A DNA stretch of 43,928 bases, from assembly GCA_038120515.1 (NCBI GenBank), contig JAYOLW010000013.1, positions 1-43,928 on the forward strand, given 5' to 3'. Both the position numbers and the translations under genes were made by a program. The notes beneath the pieces are model-generated. The model had not been told where the DNA came from. It was given only the letters and a program-made list of their open reading frames with translations, and made no database searches. Positions 1 through 8,903 of the stretch are shown piece after piece. Positions within the stretch are counted from its first letter, which is position 1, and each line of letters starts with the position of its first letter. The DNA comes from JADHOX01 sp038120515 (lineage in GTDB: Bacteria > Pseudomonadota > Alphaproteobacteria > Rickettsiales > JABIRX01).

Positions 1-667
1 CAATTAAATATAAAATAGGTGTATCTAAAATTGCTAAAATAGATCTAATGACAATTAGGTTAAAAATTAAATATAGTGTTGAACTATAAGATTCATAATT
101 ACCAACAATCTTGTTAGTAAAATAAAGGATTGTAACAAAAACAAAGCTTTCAAAAATAATCGAGGAGATAGAGGATATATTATTTCTGAGCCATAAATGT
201 TTGCCTCTAGTTTTCTTCATTAAAAAGTGATATAGATTTACATTTAATGTTTGAGCAAAAAGAAATGTAAAAATAAAGCTTAAAAAAGTTGGATGGTATA
301 AATTAAAAAACTGATCAAAATGTGCATTAGGATCTAATAATGTATTTATTATTATTAGAGTTAAAAAAGCAAAAATATTAATAAAAAATGCAATAAATAC
401 TGTTTTCATTGTTTTTGTTTTACCAAAAAATTCAGCGATAATATCAATTACTAAATATGAAATACTGTAAATAAAAATACCAAGAGGAACTGAAACATGG
501 TAATTATTGGAATCTAATAAAAATTTAGGAGCAGACGCAAACCAGTTGTTTTCAGCAGAAATGTTAAATAAGGTAATATTGGCAGAGAAAAATAAAGTAA
601 TTGATATTGCTAAGCTTGTAAAAAATAAAGCAGTGAAAGTTAAAAATGCAGTGTCTTTTCTTATCAT
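1..667 (-). CDS. yhhQ: Queuosine precursor transporter, YhhQ/QPTR family (3' end cut by window edge)
   Basis: The minus strand reads open from an ATG at 667 to the window edge, giving 222 residues with no stop, so the C-terminus lies outside. The product is a polytopic membrane protein: it starts MIRKDTAFLTFTALFF and shows about five to six hydrophobic segments. Family hallmarks visible are a V-D-I-I-A-E-F-F-G stretch after the second segment, a LWLRNNISSISS motif, and ILDTPILY near the visible end. In known YhhQ proteins these surround the transport site for queuosine precursors (preQ0/preQ1), taken up for tRNA modification. It is divergent from dcd across a 178-base gap. An auxotroph relying on salvage is plausible but not shown here. 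Family assignment is fairly sure; the exact substrate is inferred. Confidence 0.82.
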   Translation of the reverse strand, partial: MIRKDTAFLTFTALFFTSLAISITLFFSANITLFNISAENNWFASAPKFLLDSNNYHVSVPLGIFIYSISYLVIDIIAEFFGKTKTMKTVFIAFFINIFAFLTLIIINTLLDPNAHFDQFFNLYHPTFLSFIFTFLFAQTLNVNLYHFLMKKTRGKHLWLRNNISSISSIIFESFVFVTILYFTNKIVGNYESYSSTLYLIFNLIVIRSILAILDTPILYLI

Positions 668-810
668 TTAATATTCTAAAAAATTATTATGCCTAATTCT
701 CACTCTAGTCGTTAAAAGTCAATCATAAATGGTGAGATTAGTAATAGAAATTGAATTTAAGAATTTATTAAAAATATTCGAACTAGACAATTATAAGAAT
801 TTCCTTAATT

Positions 811-855
811 AAACTGTCATCTGAATAAATTTTTTTGAATTAAAAATGACAGTTT
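811..855 (+). promoter_or_regulatory. Inverted repeat covering the dcd start codon
   Basis: AAACTGTCAT at 811-820 is the perfect reverse complement of ATGACAGTTT at 846-855, separated by a 25-base AT-rich loop. The right arm contains the dcd ATG and first codons, so in mRNA the hairpin would pair the start codon. The pairing is seen directly; a regulatory role is inference, and a 10-base inverted repeat could arise by chance in a window of this size. Confidence 0.35.
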
Positions 856-1417
856 TATCTGATAATGAAATTATAGATCTTGCTACTACCAAAGGTATGA
901 TTTTTCCTTTTATTGAAAAACCAACAAAATATAATGCTAGTGNNNNNNNNNNATTATTTCTTACGGAACTTCTTCCTATGGTTATGATGCACGAGTTTCG
1001 GATGAGTTTAAAATCTTTACAAATGTTGATTCGGCTATTGTTGATCCTAAAGCCTTTTCTAATGAAGGTTTTGTAACCAGAAAAACTGATGTTTGTGTTA
1101 TTCCTCCCAATAGTTTTGCACTTGCGAGCACTGTTGAATATTTTAAAATCCCTAGAGATGTCTTAGTTATTTGTGTTGGTAAATCTACTTATGCAAGATG
1201 TGGTATCATTGTAAATGTTACTCCTCTTGAGCCTGAATGGGAGGGGCATGTTACTCTGGAATTTTCTAATACTACACCATTACCTGCAAAAATTTATGCT
1301 GGTGAAGGTGCTTGCCAATTTATATTTCTTAAAGCAAATGATGTTTGCTCAACATCTTATAAAGACCGTGCAGGTAAATATATGAAACAGGTTGGCGTAA
1401 CATTACCTAAATTATAA
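846..1417 (+). CDS. dcd: dCTP deaminase (interrupted by assembly gap)
   Basis: Converts dCTP to dUTP, feeding dTTP synthesis. The N-terminus MTVLSDNEIIDLA is followed by a run of ten N at 943-952. Coding resumes in another frame with IISYGTSSYGYDAR and continues through VDSAIVDPK, the active-site region around PRDVLVICVGKSTYARCG and VTPLEPEWEGHVTLEFSNTT, ending KYMKQVGVTLPKL at 1417. Reading frames before and after the gap differ, so the true missing length must be 8 or 11 bases modulo 3; with that correction the protein is about 190 residues, normal for Dcd. I therefore treat it as intact but mis-sized in assembly, not a pseudogene. murA starts two bases after its stop, suggesting co-transcription. 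Confidence 0.9.
943..952. other. Assembly gap (10 N) inside dcd
   Basis: Ten ambiguous bases at 943-952 look like a standard placeholder. The frame on the two sides of the dcd gene is consistent only if the real gap is 8 or 11 bases (or another length of the same class), so the placeholder length is not literal. Confidence 0.95.
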
Positions 1418-1419
1418 AA

Positions 1420-2712
1420 ATGATTACTAATACAAAAATTGCAATTGAAGGTGGTTTTAAAATCGATGGTCAAATAAGAATCAGCGGCTCTAAAAATGCA
1501 GCCTTACCAATATTAGCTGCTACTTTGTTGGTTGGTGATGAGGTTATCATTGATAATCTTCCGCATCTAGATGATATCTCGGTAATGATTAATTTATTAT
1601 TAAGTTTTGGGGCTGATGTTGAGTTTATGGGGCATGGTTCGGTTATGTCTACACGCGGGAAAAAAATTTCGGTTAAATGTGATAATATAACTTCGACATT
1701 TGCTCCATATGATCTTGTTAATAAGATGCGTGCTTCAATTATAGTTCTAGGTGCCCTTCTAGCTCGTTTTGGTAAGGCAGAAATATCATTGCCTGGTGGC
1801 TGTGCAATTGGTTTAAGACCAATAAACTTTCATCTAGAAGCATTAAAAAAAATGGGAGCAACTATAGAAATTGAATCAGGTCATGTTAAAGCAACTGCAA
1901 AAGATGGCTTAAAAGGTGCACATATTGTTTTTGATAAAATCTCAGTTGGTGCTACTGAAAATATCTTAATTGCGGCTTCTCTTGCGGAAGGAAGAACAAT
2001 TATTGAAAATGCAGCGCTTGAGCCTGAAGTTATTGCTTTAGTTGATATGTTAAAATCAATGGGTGCTAATATTAATTTGGAAGGTAGAACATTTATCATT
2101 GAAGGAGTAAAACATTTAAATTCGACAATGGTAACTGTAATTCCAGATAGGATTGAAGCTGGTTCCTATGCTTTGGCAGCTCTTGCAACTAATGGACAAG
2201 TAAAACTTAAAGGTGTTACTAGAGATATTTTTAAATCAATAGAAACTCAGTTAAATCTAGTTGGTGCAGATATATTAGAAATAGATGGTGGCGTGTTAGT
2301 AAAAAAAGCGAAGAAAGCTAATGATAATATATCAATTGAAACTAAGGAATATCCAGGTTTTCCAACAGATATGCAAGCCCAGTTTAGTGCTTTACTTGCT
2401 GTTGAAGGAGTTAATGCAAAGATTTGTGAAAGAATTTGGGAAAATAGATTTATGCATATACAAGAGTTAAATCGTATGGGAGCTAATATTACAGTGTCGG
2501 ATAATACTGCCTCAATATCTGCGGTGAAACATCTTAGTGGTGCAGAAGTCTCAGCAACTGATCTAAGAGCTTCAATGGCTTTGATTATTGCTGCATTAGC
2601 TGCAAAAGGTAGAACTGTAATTGAGAATACTCATCACATTGATAGAGGTTATGAGGCTTTCGAAGAAAAACTTCAAAGATGCGGTGCCAAGATTTTTCGA
2701 ATTGTTACTTAA
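1420..2712 (+). CDS. murA: UDP-N-acetylglucosamine 1-carboxyvinyltransferase
   Basis: First committed, cytosolic step of peptidoglycan synthesis: enolpyruvyl transfer from PEP to UDP-GlcNAc. At 430 residues it has normal MurA length. Visible landmarks are SGSKNAALP with the substrate-binding Lys-25 and Asn-26, MRASIIVLGALLARFG, the loop PGGCAIG with catalytic Cys-128 (the fosfomycin target in the family, retained here), and the C-terminal ATDLRASMALIIAALAAKG. It starts two bases after the dcd stop and overlaps the end of the convergent hisS gene by 8 bases. Presence of MurA argues that the organism makes a cell wall. No Shine-Dalgarno match is obvious before the ATG. Confidence 0.97.
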   Translation: MITNTKIAIEGGFKIDGQIRISGSKNAALPILAATLLVGDEVIIDNLPHLDDISVMINLLLSFGADVEFMGHGSVMSTRGKKISVKCDNITSTFAPYDLVNKMRASIIVLGALLARFGKAEISLPGGCAIGLRPINFHLEALKKMGATIEIESGHVKATAKDGLKGAHIVFDKISVGATENILIAASLAEGRTIIENAALEPEVIALVDMLKSMGANINLEGRTFIIEGVKHLNSTMVTVIPDRIEAGSYALAALATNGQVKLKGVTRDIFKSIETQLNLVGADILEIDGGVLVKKAKKANDNISIETKEYPGFPTDMQAQFSALLAVEGVNAKICERIWENRFMHIQELNRMGANITVSDNTASISAVKHLSGAEVSATDLRASMALIIAALAAKGRTVIENTHHIDRGYEAFEEKLQRCGAKIFRIVT

Positions 2713-3958
2713 GTTTTTTATTGGTAACGAAAGCTTTTATTTCATCTTTTTTTAGTTTCTGTTGTGAGCCATCGTTAAAGTTTTTAATATTAAATACTTC
2801 CTGTGCTACTTCATCTTCACCAATAATTATGAAATTATCTGATTTGACCTCAGATTTTTGTATACGTTTTTTTATATTGCCCGTTTGCGCAATTATATCA
2901 CAAGAGATATTTTGTTTTCTTAAAAACTCTGCAAGGCCAATAGAAAAATTATCAAACTCCTCATTAAAAGGTAAAATCGCAAGATCATAATTTTTAGTTT
3001 GTTTGAAATCACATAATTCGATTAATCTCTCAATTCCTCCAGCAGCGCCAACGGCTTTCACTGATTGTTTAGTTCCTAAAGTTTCAAATAAACGATCATA
3101 TCTACCCCCAGCAAGAACTGCATTTTGACTGCCTAATAAATCAGTGGTAAATTCAAATACAAAATTATTGTAGTAATCTAAACCTCTGACAAGTTTGTCA
3201 TTTAGTTTGTAGTTAATATTACAGCTTGATAGAGCAGATTCAATTTGTTCAAAAAAGGCTTTTGATTCATCGGTTTGAAAATCAAGAAGATTTGGCGCAT
3301 CTGTTAGTATTTTTTTATCTTCAGGAGATTTGCTATCTAAAATTCTTAGTGGATTAGCAATTAGTCGTTTTTGACTATCTTCTGAAAGTTCGGATTTAAA
3401 AGGTGTTAGAAATTCAACTAATCTGCTTGTAAAGTTTTGTCTAGATTTGTCACAACCAAGATTATTGATTTCAAGGGTAATTTTATCATTTATTCCAAGT
3501 GCTGTAATTAAATGATTAATTAATAAAATGATATCAATATCACAACCTTTTGGATTTTGACTATAATTCTCAAAATTTAATTGGTGAAATTGACGAAAAC
3601 GTCCTCTTTGTGGCCTTTCATAGCGAAATAATGGTCCATAACTAAATACTTTAAATGGTAATTGATTATATAAGCCACCAGTTATAATTGACCTTGCAAT
3701 AACAGCTGTAAATTCAGGTCTTAGTGTAAGAGATTCATCATTTCTATCTTGAAAACTATACATCTCTTTACTGACGACATCTGAAGTTTCACCAAGCGAT
3801 CTTTTAAATAAAGATGTAGATTCTAATATTGGAAAATGACCAGTTTCATATCCGTATAAATTAGCAGAGCTTAATGCGAAATTAATAATTTTTTGAAAAT
3901 CATCGCCTTGTTTAAAGATGATATCATTGAAACCTCTAAGTAATTTAAGCTGAGACAT
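2705..3958 (-). CDS. hisS: Histidyl-tRNA synthetase
   Basis: Class II aminoacyl-tRNA synthetase charging tRNA-His, 417 residues. Motif 2 reads FRYERPQRGRFRQFHQLNFE, and the two histidine-binding motifs are present as VRGLDYYNNFVFEF and LAGGRYDRL, followed by GAAGGIERL (motif 3). An anticodon-binding domain occupies the last 90 or so residues. These histidine-binding motifs separate it from the HisZ paralogue. The motif 2 loop is the RYERPQ type, unlike the NEKPGPGRFRQ form of many other alphaproteobacteria. In the usually invariant LRPEGTA stretch the glycine is replaced by phenylalanine (LRPEFTA). Its 5' end overlaps the 3' end of the upstream exonuclease gene by 14 bases, so the two are probably co-transcribed. 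Confidence 0.95.
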   Translation of the reverse strand: MSQLKLLRGFNDIIFKQGDDFQKIINFALSSANLYGYETGHFPILESTSLFKRSLGETSDVVSKEMYSFQDRNDESLTLRPEFTAVIARSIITGGLYNQLPFKVFSYGPLFRYERPQRGRFRQFHQLNFENYSQNPKGCDIDIILLINHLITALGINDKITLEINNLGCDKSRQNFTSRLVEFLTPFKSELSEDSQKRLIANPLRILDSKSPEDKKILTDAPNLLDFQTDESKAFFEQIESALSSCNINYKLNDKLVRGLDYYNNFVFEFTTDLLGSQNAVLAGGRYDRLFETLGTKQSVKAVGAAGGIERLIELCDFKQTKNYDLAILPFNEEFDNFSIGLAEFLRKQNISCDIIAQTGNIKKRIQKSEVKSDNFIIIGEDEVAQEVFNIKNFNDGSQQKLKKDEIKAFVTNKKLK

Positions 3959-4778
3959 TTTTTAATTGATTATATTTAGTAAGAAACTGGTTATAGTGAA
4001 TATATTCTTTTGAGCTAGCTAAAAATTCTTCTATTTGCATAATTGCATTTTCATATGATTCATTATTCATAATTCCTGTATGAAGAGCATATTTTAAATA
4101 TATCAAATATGTGTTTAAAACATCGGTTTCACAATAATCCCTTATTTCTTTAATTTTCTTGTCTTTGAATAAAGAAAACACTGCTAAACCATCAACGTCT
4201 ATCTTGCCAGGAATAGATAAAACGGCACATATATCATTCATTGATACTTTTGTTGAAGATCCAAAATTTGATAATGTATCGATCAAATCACAGTGCCATT
4301 CAGTGCTATATCTTTGCATATAATTATTCCATTTATCACCAAGCTGATAAATACCAAAGCTATTTGTGTGATATTTTAATGCTCTATATTGTAACACTGG
4401 AAAATCAAAATTCCTACCATTATAAGAAACAAGCTTTGGCTTATATTTGGCAATAAATTTGAAAAAACCATCGATTAGCTCTTTTTCATCCGAATTTGTA
4501 GATCCACCTGATCTTAACTCATTGAAATTATGATATTCTATGCCTTGTTCTCTGTTTATATCAAGATGCATAAAACTAATTGCCACAACTTTATGAAAGG
4601 CTGGTTTGAGAAATACTAGATTTGGATCATCTTTATTTTCATCAAAATCAGCTTTATGATATTTAGCAATTTTGTTATGAATTACTTCATCTGAAGCATT
4701 AAAATCATTTAAGAGGTTTCTTGCTGATGCTATATCAGGTATTGTCTCTATATCAAAAACTAATAGATTATTTAACAT
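3945..4778 (-). CDS. Predicted 3'-5' exonuclease, PolB-exonuclease-like (PF10108 type)
   Basis: A 277-residue DEDD-superfamily exonuclease. Exo I is seen as LLVFDIETIPD (Asp-9, Glu-11), Exo II as KPKLVSYNGRNFDFPVLQYRAL, and Exo III as YCETDVLNTYLIYLKY, with an Asp and downstream Tyr as in the DEDDy subgroup. The layout matches the stand-alone family related to the exonuclease domain of DNA polymerase B; its physiological substrate is not established and I do not propose one. The start ATG is only 19 bases from the start of the divergent bepA-like gene, so its promoter must extend into that gene or lie in a very small space. hisS follows with a 14-base overlap. Confidence 0.85.
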   Translation of the reverse strand: MLNNLLVFDIETIPDIASARNLLNDFNASDEVIHNKIAKYHKADFDENKDDPNLVFLKPAFHKVVAISFMHLDINREQGIEYHNFNELRSGGSTNSDEKELIDGFFKFIAKYKPKLVSYNGRNFDFPVLQYRALKYHTNSFGIYQLGDKWNNYMQRYSTEWHCDLIDTLSNFGSSTKVSMNDICAVLSIPGKIDVDGLAVFSLFKDKKIKEIRDYCETDVLNTYLIYLKYALHTGIMNNESYENAIMQIEEFLASSKEYIHYNQFLTKYNQLKNVSA

Positions 4779-4797
4779 ATTTTGTTAATAGCTTGTT

Positions 4798-6129
4798 ATG
4801 CTTAAAATTATTTTTTTTATTTTCACATTCCTATTACCTCATTTTGCTTTTGCCAATCTAAAAGTAATAAGAGATTCAGAAACTGAGAATTTCTTACGTG
4901 AAATATCTACCCCTATTTTTATACAAGCTGGTTTAGATCCCGCATCTATTGAAATTCATATAGTTAATGATTCTAATCTAAATGCATTTGTTGCAGGTGG
5001 TAGAAATTTATTCATAAATTCTGGTTTAATAATTAAAGCCGAGTCTTTAGATGCTTTGATTGGTGTAATAGCTCATGAGACTGGTCATATTGCTGGCGGA
5101 CATCTGGTTAAACTCACTAATGAATCTGAAGCTGTTAGCACCAGTATGGCGGTTGGTTATATTCTTGGAATCGCAACAGCTCTATCTGGAAGTCCTGATG
5201 TTGGTCAGGCGCTTTTGCTTGGTAGTTCGCATGTTGCTCAAAGATCGATGCTTGCATTTTCTAGAAATCATGAAGATGCAGCCGATGAAGCCGCACTGAA
5301 ATATATGAATAATCTTAAGATTAATCCAATGGGTATGCTTGATTTCTTTGAACTTATTAAAGCCAACGAAGCTTTTTCCTCATCAGATGATTTATATACT
5401 AGAAGTCACCCATTAACTGATGCAAGAATTCTTAGAATCAAATCAAGAATTGCTCAATATGGGAACATTGAATATAGTTTTTTTTCAAATAATGAAATTG
5501 ATGAATTTAAATTGGTACAAACTAAACTTGATTGTTTTTTAGCAAAAGATCCAGAATTATTAATTGCAAATTATCAAGGTAATAATGATTATGATCTTTA
5601 TGGAAGATCAATACTTTATAATAGAATTGGTGAAATAGATAAAGCCTTAAGAAATATCAATTCGCTGATTTTAGCTTATCCAAATAATAGGTATTTTATC
5701 GAAACTAAGGCTCAATTTTATTTTGAAAGTGGCCAACCTTTAGAAGCATTGGAGTTCTACCAAAAAACTAGTGATATGGCTCCAAAAGATGTGCTAGTAA
5801 AAATTCAAATTGCAGAATCAATAATTAGTTTAGAAAACAAAGAGTTATATCCAAGAGCGATAGATGAATTAAATGAGGCCGTTCTCATTGAATATGACAA
5901 TGTTATTGTTTGGAATAAATTGTCACTCTTATATAAAAAACAAAATCAAGAAGCATTGTCAAATTTGGCGCTAGCAGAGGCATCTTATTATTCTGGAAAT
6001 TATGAAAAAGCTAAATATCTTGCTGAAGACTCAATTGAACAATTTGGAAAGCTTGAAAATCAAGAACTTAATATAAACCGAGCAAAAGAAATAATAGAGT
6101 TTGCTACTAGAAATATCAAAAGTAAATAA
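4798..6129 (+). CDS. bepA: BepA-like periplasmic M48 metalloprotease with TPR repeats
   Basis: 443 residues. A signal peptide is clear at residues 1-19 (MLKIIFFIFTFLLPHFAFA), so the protein is exported. The M48 protease domain has the zinc motif HETGH (93-97) and the third-ligand helix RNHEDAADEAALKY with Glu near 164. The C-terminal 200 residues are helical and repeat-like (for example ALRNINSLILAYPNN and ALEFYQKTSDMAPKD), consistent with TPRs. This is the architecture of E. coli BepA/YfgC, which degrades or helps assemble outer-membrane proteins such as LptD; that role here is by family analogy. The stop codon overlaps the ATG of the next gene as TAATG. Confidence 0.88.
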   Translation: MLKIIFFIFTFLLPHFAFANLKVIRDSETENFLREISTPIFIQAGLDPASIEIHIVNDSNLNAFVAGGRNLFINSGLIIKAESLDALIGVIAHETGHIAGGHLVKLTNESEAVSTSMAVGYILGIATALSGSPDVGQALLLGSSHVAQRSMLAFSRNHEDAADEAALKYMNNLKINPMGMLDFFELIKANEAFSSSDDLYTRSHPLTDARILRIKSRIAQYGNIEYSFFSNNEIDEFKLVQTKLDCFLAKDPELLIANYQGNNDYDLYGRSILYNRIGEIDKALRNINSLILAYPNNRYFIETKAQFYFESGQPLEALEFYQKTSDMAPKDVLVKIQIAESIISLENKELYPRAIDELNEAVLIEYDNVIVWNKLSLLYKKQNQEALSNLALAEASYYSGNYEKAKYLAEDSIEQFGKLENQELNINRAKEIIEFATRNIKSK

Positions 6130-7331
6130 TGCCAGATCAATCTATTAATCCTCTTGGTGATTATGATGTTATCGTTATTGGAGCTGGTGCTGCTGGTCTA
6201 ATGTGCGCAGCATATGCTGGTGAAAGTAATAAAGCAGTTCTTATTATTGATCATAATAAAAGAATCGGTGATAAAATTCGTATCTCTGGTGGCGGTAAAT
6301 GTAATTTCACGAATTTAAATATTACCCCAGATAATTATATTTCTAGCAATCCACATTTTTGTCGATCAGCCTTGGCTCAATATAAAAACACTGATTTTAT
6401 TGAGTTGGTTAAAAAATATAATATTGAATTTCATGAGAAAACATTAGGACAGCTTTTCTGTAATTCATCATCAAAAGAAATTATTAATTTATTAATTTCT
6501 GAATGTGAAAATAATCACGTAGAGATAAAATCTGAGTTAAAGGTTTTAGATGTTCAAAAATTAGACAATAGATTTTTAATTAAAACTGATCAGAGCGAAT
6601 TTTCTTGTAAAGCTCTAGTTATTGCAACAGGAGCACTTTCAATTCCCAAAATGGGTGCTACTGATTTTGGCTATAAAATTGCCAAACAATTTAATATTAA
6701 AATTACCGAAACTGCTCCAGCTTTAGTTCCTTTTACATTCAATGATGCTTATTTAAATGAAACAAAACATCTAGCAGGAGTTTCTCAATTTGCTGAAGTT
6801 AGATGTGGCAAAAAAATGTTTAGAGAAGCAATCTTGTTTACACATCGCGGGATTAGTGGGCCAGCAATTCTGCAAATTTCATCTTATTGGCAGCAAGGTG
6901 ATAAGGTGTTAATAAATCTTTTACCTGATCATGATATCTTCAATATTTTAAAAACAGCGAGAAATGAAAACCCAAAACAAAATATTATCTCTATTTGTGC
7001 TAAATATTTGCCAAAGAAACTTGCCGAGTTTCTTTTAATTCAAACAAATGTAACTGGAATTATTGCTGATCTTTCAAATAAAAAGCTACAATTTCTGGCT
7101 GATTTTATTCATAATTTTACCATTATACCAAATGGTACAGAAGGTTATGCCAAAGCAGAGGTTACGAGAGGCGGTATAGATACTGATGAGATTTGTGCCA
7201 AAACCTTTGAAAGTAAAAAAGTAAAGGGATTATATTTTATCGGTGAAGTTCTTGATGTAACTGGTCATTTAGGCGGATATAATTTTCAATGGGCTTGGTC
7301 TTCAGGATATTGTTGTGGTAAAAATCTATAA
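6129..7331 (+). CDS. NAD(P)/FAD-dependent oxidoreductase, YhiN/HI0933 family
   Basis: 400 residues. The N-terminal dinucleotide-binding fold reads DVIVIGAGAAGLMCAAYAG, followed by the family signature KIRISGGGKCNFTN. The C-terminal flavin contact region is present as VKGLYFIGEVLDVTGHLGG then YNFQWAWSSG. This matches the HI0933-like flavoprotein family, whose members are widespread but have no agreed physiological reaction. Translation is likely coupled to the upstream protease gene through a TAATG overlap. It converges on a small minus-strand gene, with only two bases between the stops. Confidence 0.88.
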   Translation: MPDQSINPLGDYDVIVIGAGAAGLMCAAYAGESNKAVLIIDHNKRIGDKIRISGGGKCNFTNLNITPDNYISSNPHFCRSALAQYKNTDFIELVKKYNIEFHEKTLGQLFCNSSSKEIINLLISECENNHVEIKSELKVLDVQKLDNRFLIKTDQSEFSCKALVIATGALSIPKMGATDFGYKIAKQFNIKITETAPALVPFTFNDAYLNETKHLAGVSQFAEVRCGKKMFREAILFTHRGISGPAILQISSYWQQGDKVLINLLPDHDIFNILKTARNENPKQNIISICAKYLPKKLAEFLLIQTNVTGIIADLSNKKLQFLADFIHNFTIIPNGTEGYAKAEVTRGGIDTDEICAKTFESKKVKGLYFIGEVLDVTGHLGGYNFQWAWSSGYCCGKNL

Positions 7332-7333
7332 AT

Positions 7334-7597
7334 TTATCTAGATAAAGAAACGCTAGTTTCTTGGCCTTTTGATTTTGCGACCATTTCCAGCCATAGCTTA
7401 TCGCCATCAACTCTTATTTCATTTAAACCACCATTTTCATATTCTGGAACTAGAACACAGATTCCTATCTCGTTTAGAGATTGTATTCTGGATATAATAA
7501 TCAATTGTCCTTGTCTACCTGAAAAGCCGCTTGATGGCGATATAAAGGCAATTTTAGGCCATGATGTTTCGCCAAATGAAATCCAGTTATATGTCAT
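7334..7597 (-). CDS. Hypothetical protein, 87 residues
   Basis: No family recognised. The ATG is at 7597 and the stop lies two bases from the convergent flavoprotein stop. The sequence (MTYNWISFGETSWPKIAFIS at the start) is rich in alternating hydrophobic residues, which suggests beta structure, with no signal peptide, membrane segment or cysteine pair apart from one Cys in the middle. It fills the space between the flavoprotein gene and dnaN almost completely, and lacks any competing reading frame on the other strand, which supports it being real. Possible function is unknown. Confidence 0.55.
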   Translation of the reverse strand: MTYNWISFGETSWPKIAFISPSSGFSGRQGQLIIISRIQSLNEIGICVLVPEYENGGLNEIRVDGDKLWLEMVAKSKGQETSVSLSR

Positions 7598-7753
7598 TAT
7601 TAGTCATTTTAGAATATAATCTTTCAATATGATAATTATTAATAAAAAATTTACTAGCGAAAATTTCTTATTAATCCGCTTCCATATTGATAAAAACACT
7701 TGCTATTAACAGCTGATTTTTGTAAAAAGCTAGAAAATATCTAAGGTTTGAAT

Positions 7754-8896
7754 ATGAAAATAACAATTGATAAAAACATTCTACAAAAATCACTATCACA
7801 TATTCAAGGGGTAGTTGAAAGAAGAAATTCTGTTCCAATTTTATCAAACCTAAAATTAACTATTGATGAACAAATTCCAAATAAAGTCAATATTACAGCA
7901 ACTGATATGGATATAGCCATTTCAGAAGATCTAGAAGCCATTATTGATGGTTCAGGATCTATTACTGTTCCTGCTCATAAGCTACATGATATTGTGCGTA
8001 AATTACCTGATGGATGCGATGTAATTATTAGCTATAATGAAAGTTCAACAGGTCAAAAATTAACTGTAAAAGCACAAAAAAGTAACTTTACACTTCCTGT
8101 TCTACCATCTAGTGATTACCCAGAAATTGATATTCAAAATGTTTCTCATAAATTTACTCTTGCTCGTAAGGATTTAGTAAAACTTCTTGATAAAGCTCGT
8201 TTTGCAATTTCCACTGAAGAAACTAGATATTACCTTAATGGTATTTTCCTTCATCAAGCAACCGCAAATGATAATAGAAAAGTTTTAAGAGCTGTTGCTA
8301 CTGACGGTCATAGGTTAGCATCAATTCAGACAAATTTACCTGAGGGTGCTATTGATATGCCATCAATAATTATCCCTAGAAAAACTGTAATGGAAATTAG
8401 AAAGATTCTTGAAGAAGAACAAAATGACCTTGAGATTAATATAGAAATTTCTGAATCAAAAATTAAGGTTTCCTTTCAAGATATTACTTTAATTTCAAAA
8501 TTAATTGATGGTAGTTTTCCTGATTATCAAAGAGTTATTCCACAAAATAATAATAAAGTTCTAACAACTGACCTAAAACCTTTAAATCAAGCAATTGATA
8601 GAGTTGCAACAATTACCTCCGATAAATCAAAATCTATTAAGTTTCAAATTGATGTAGATAAAATAACTATATCAGCAAATGATGTTGATAATGGTTTTGC
8701 TAAAGAGGAATTAGATACTGAATATAAAGATTCTTCTGTTGAAGCTGGATTTAATTCTAAATATTTACTTGAGATGACGTCTGTTATAGATGGTAATCAA
8801 ATAAGGATGCATTTTGCCGATTCTTCCTCTCCAGCTCTTGTTGAAGATGTTGATGATGAAGATTCTTTATTTGTTATTATGCCGATGCGCGTTTAA
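7754..8896 (+). CDS. dnaN: DNA polymerase III beta subunit (sliding clamp)
   Basis: The beta clamp encircles DNA and tethers replicative polymerase. The start is set at ATG 7754 (MKITIDKNILQKSLSHIQGV), because the longer frame begins with TTG at 7748 and an AAGGT Shine-Dalgarno sits at 7743-7747, seven bases before the ATG. The 380-residue length, the VVERRNSVPILSNLKL region, ATDGHRLA in the second domain, and the C-terminal FVIMPMRV (family usually ends V.PMR.) are all typical. recF follows after seven bases, the conserved dnaN-recF order; dnaA and gyrB are not neighbours here, so this need not be the replication origin. Confidence 0.97.
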   Translation: MKITIDKNILQKSLSHIQGVVERRNSVPILSNLKLTIDEQIPNKVNITATDMDIAISEDLEAIIDGSGSITVPAHKLHDIVRKLPDGCDVIISYNESSTGQKLTVKAQKSNFTLPVLPSSDYPEIDIQNVSHKFTLARKDLVKLLDKARFAISTEETRYYLNGIFLHQATANDNRKVLRAVATDGHRLASIQTNLPEGAIDMPSIIIPRKTVMEIRKILEEEQNDLEINIEISESKIKVSFQDITLISKLIDGSFPDYQRVIPQNNNKVLTTDLKPLNQAIDRVATITSDKSKSIKFQIDVDKITISANDVDNGFAKEELDTEYKDSSVEAGFNSKYLLEMTSVIDGNQIRMHFADSSSPALVEDVDDEDSLFVIMPMRV

Positions 8897-8903
8897 ATTT
8901 TGA

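Noticed and set aside
1881..2099. 72-residue minus-strand frame inside murA
   Set aside because: Antisense to a conserved, fully explained murA segment, with no family resemblance; a shadow frame.
2679..2990. 103-residue plus-strand frame over the end of hisS
   Set aside because: Lies antisense to the HisRS anticodon-binding domain; hydrophobic composition is what reverse reading of this AT-rich gene gives.
2705..3958. HisZ (ATP phosphoribosyltransferase regulatory subunit)
   Set aside because: Both histidine-binding motifs, full motif 2 and an anticodon-binding domain are present, which fit HisS.
7598..7753. Replication origin next to dnaN
   Set aside because: No DnaA boxes, dnaA gene or 13-mer repeats seen; dnaN-recF alone is not evidence of oriC.
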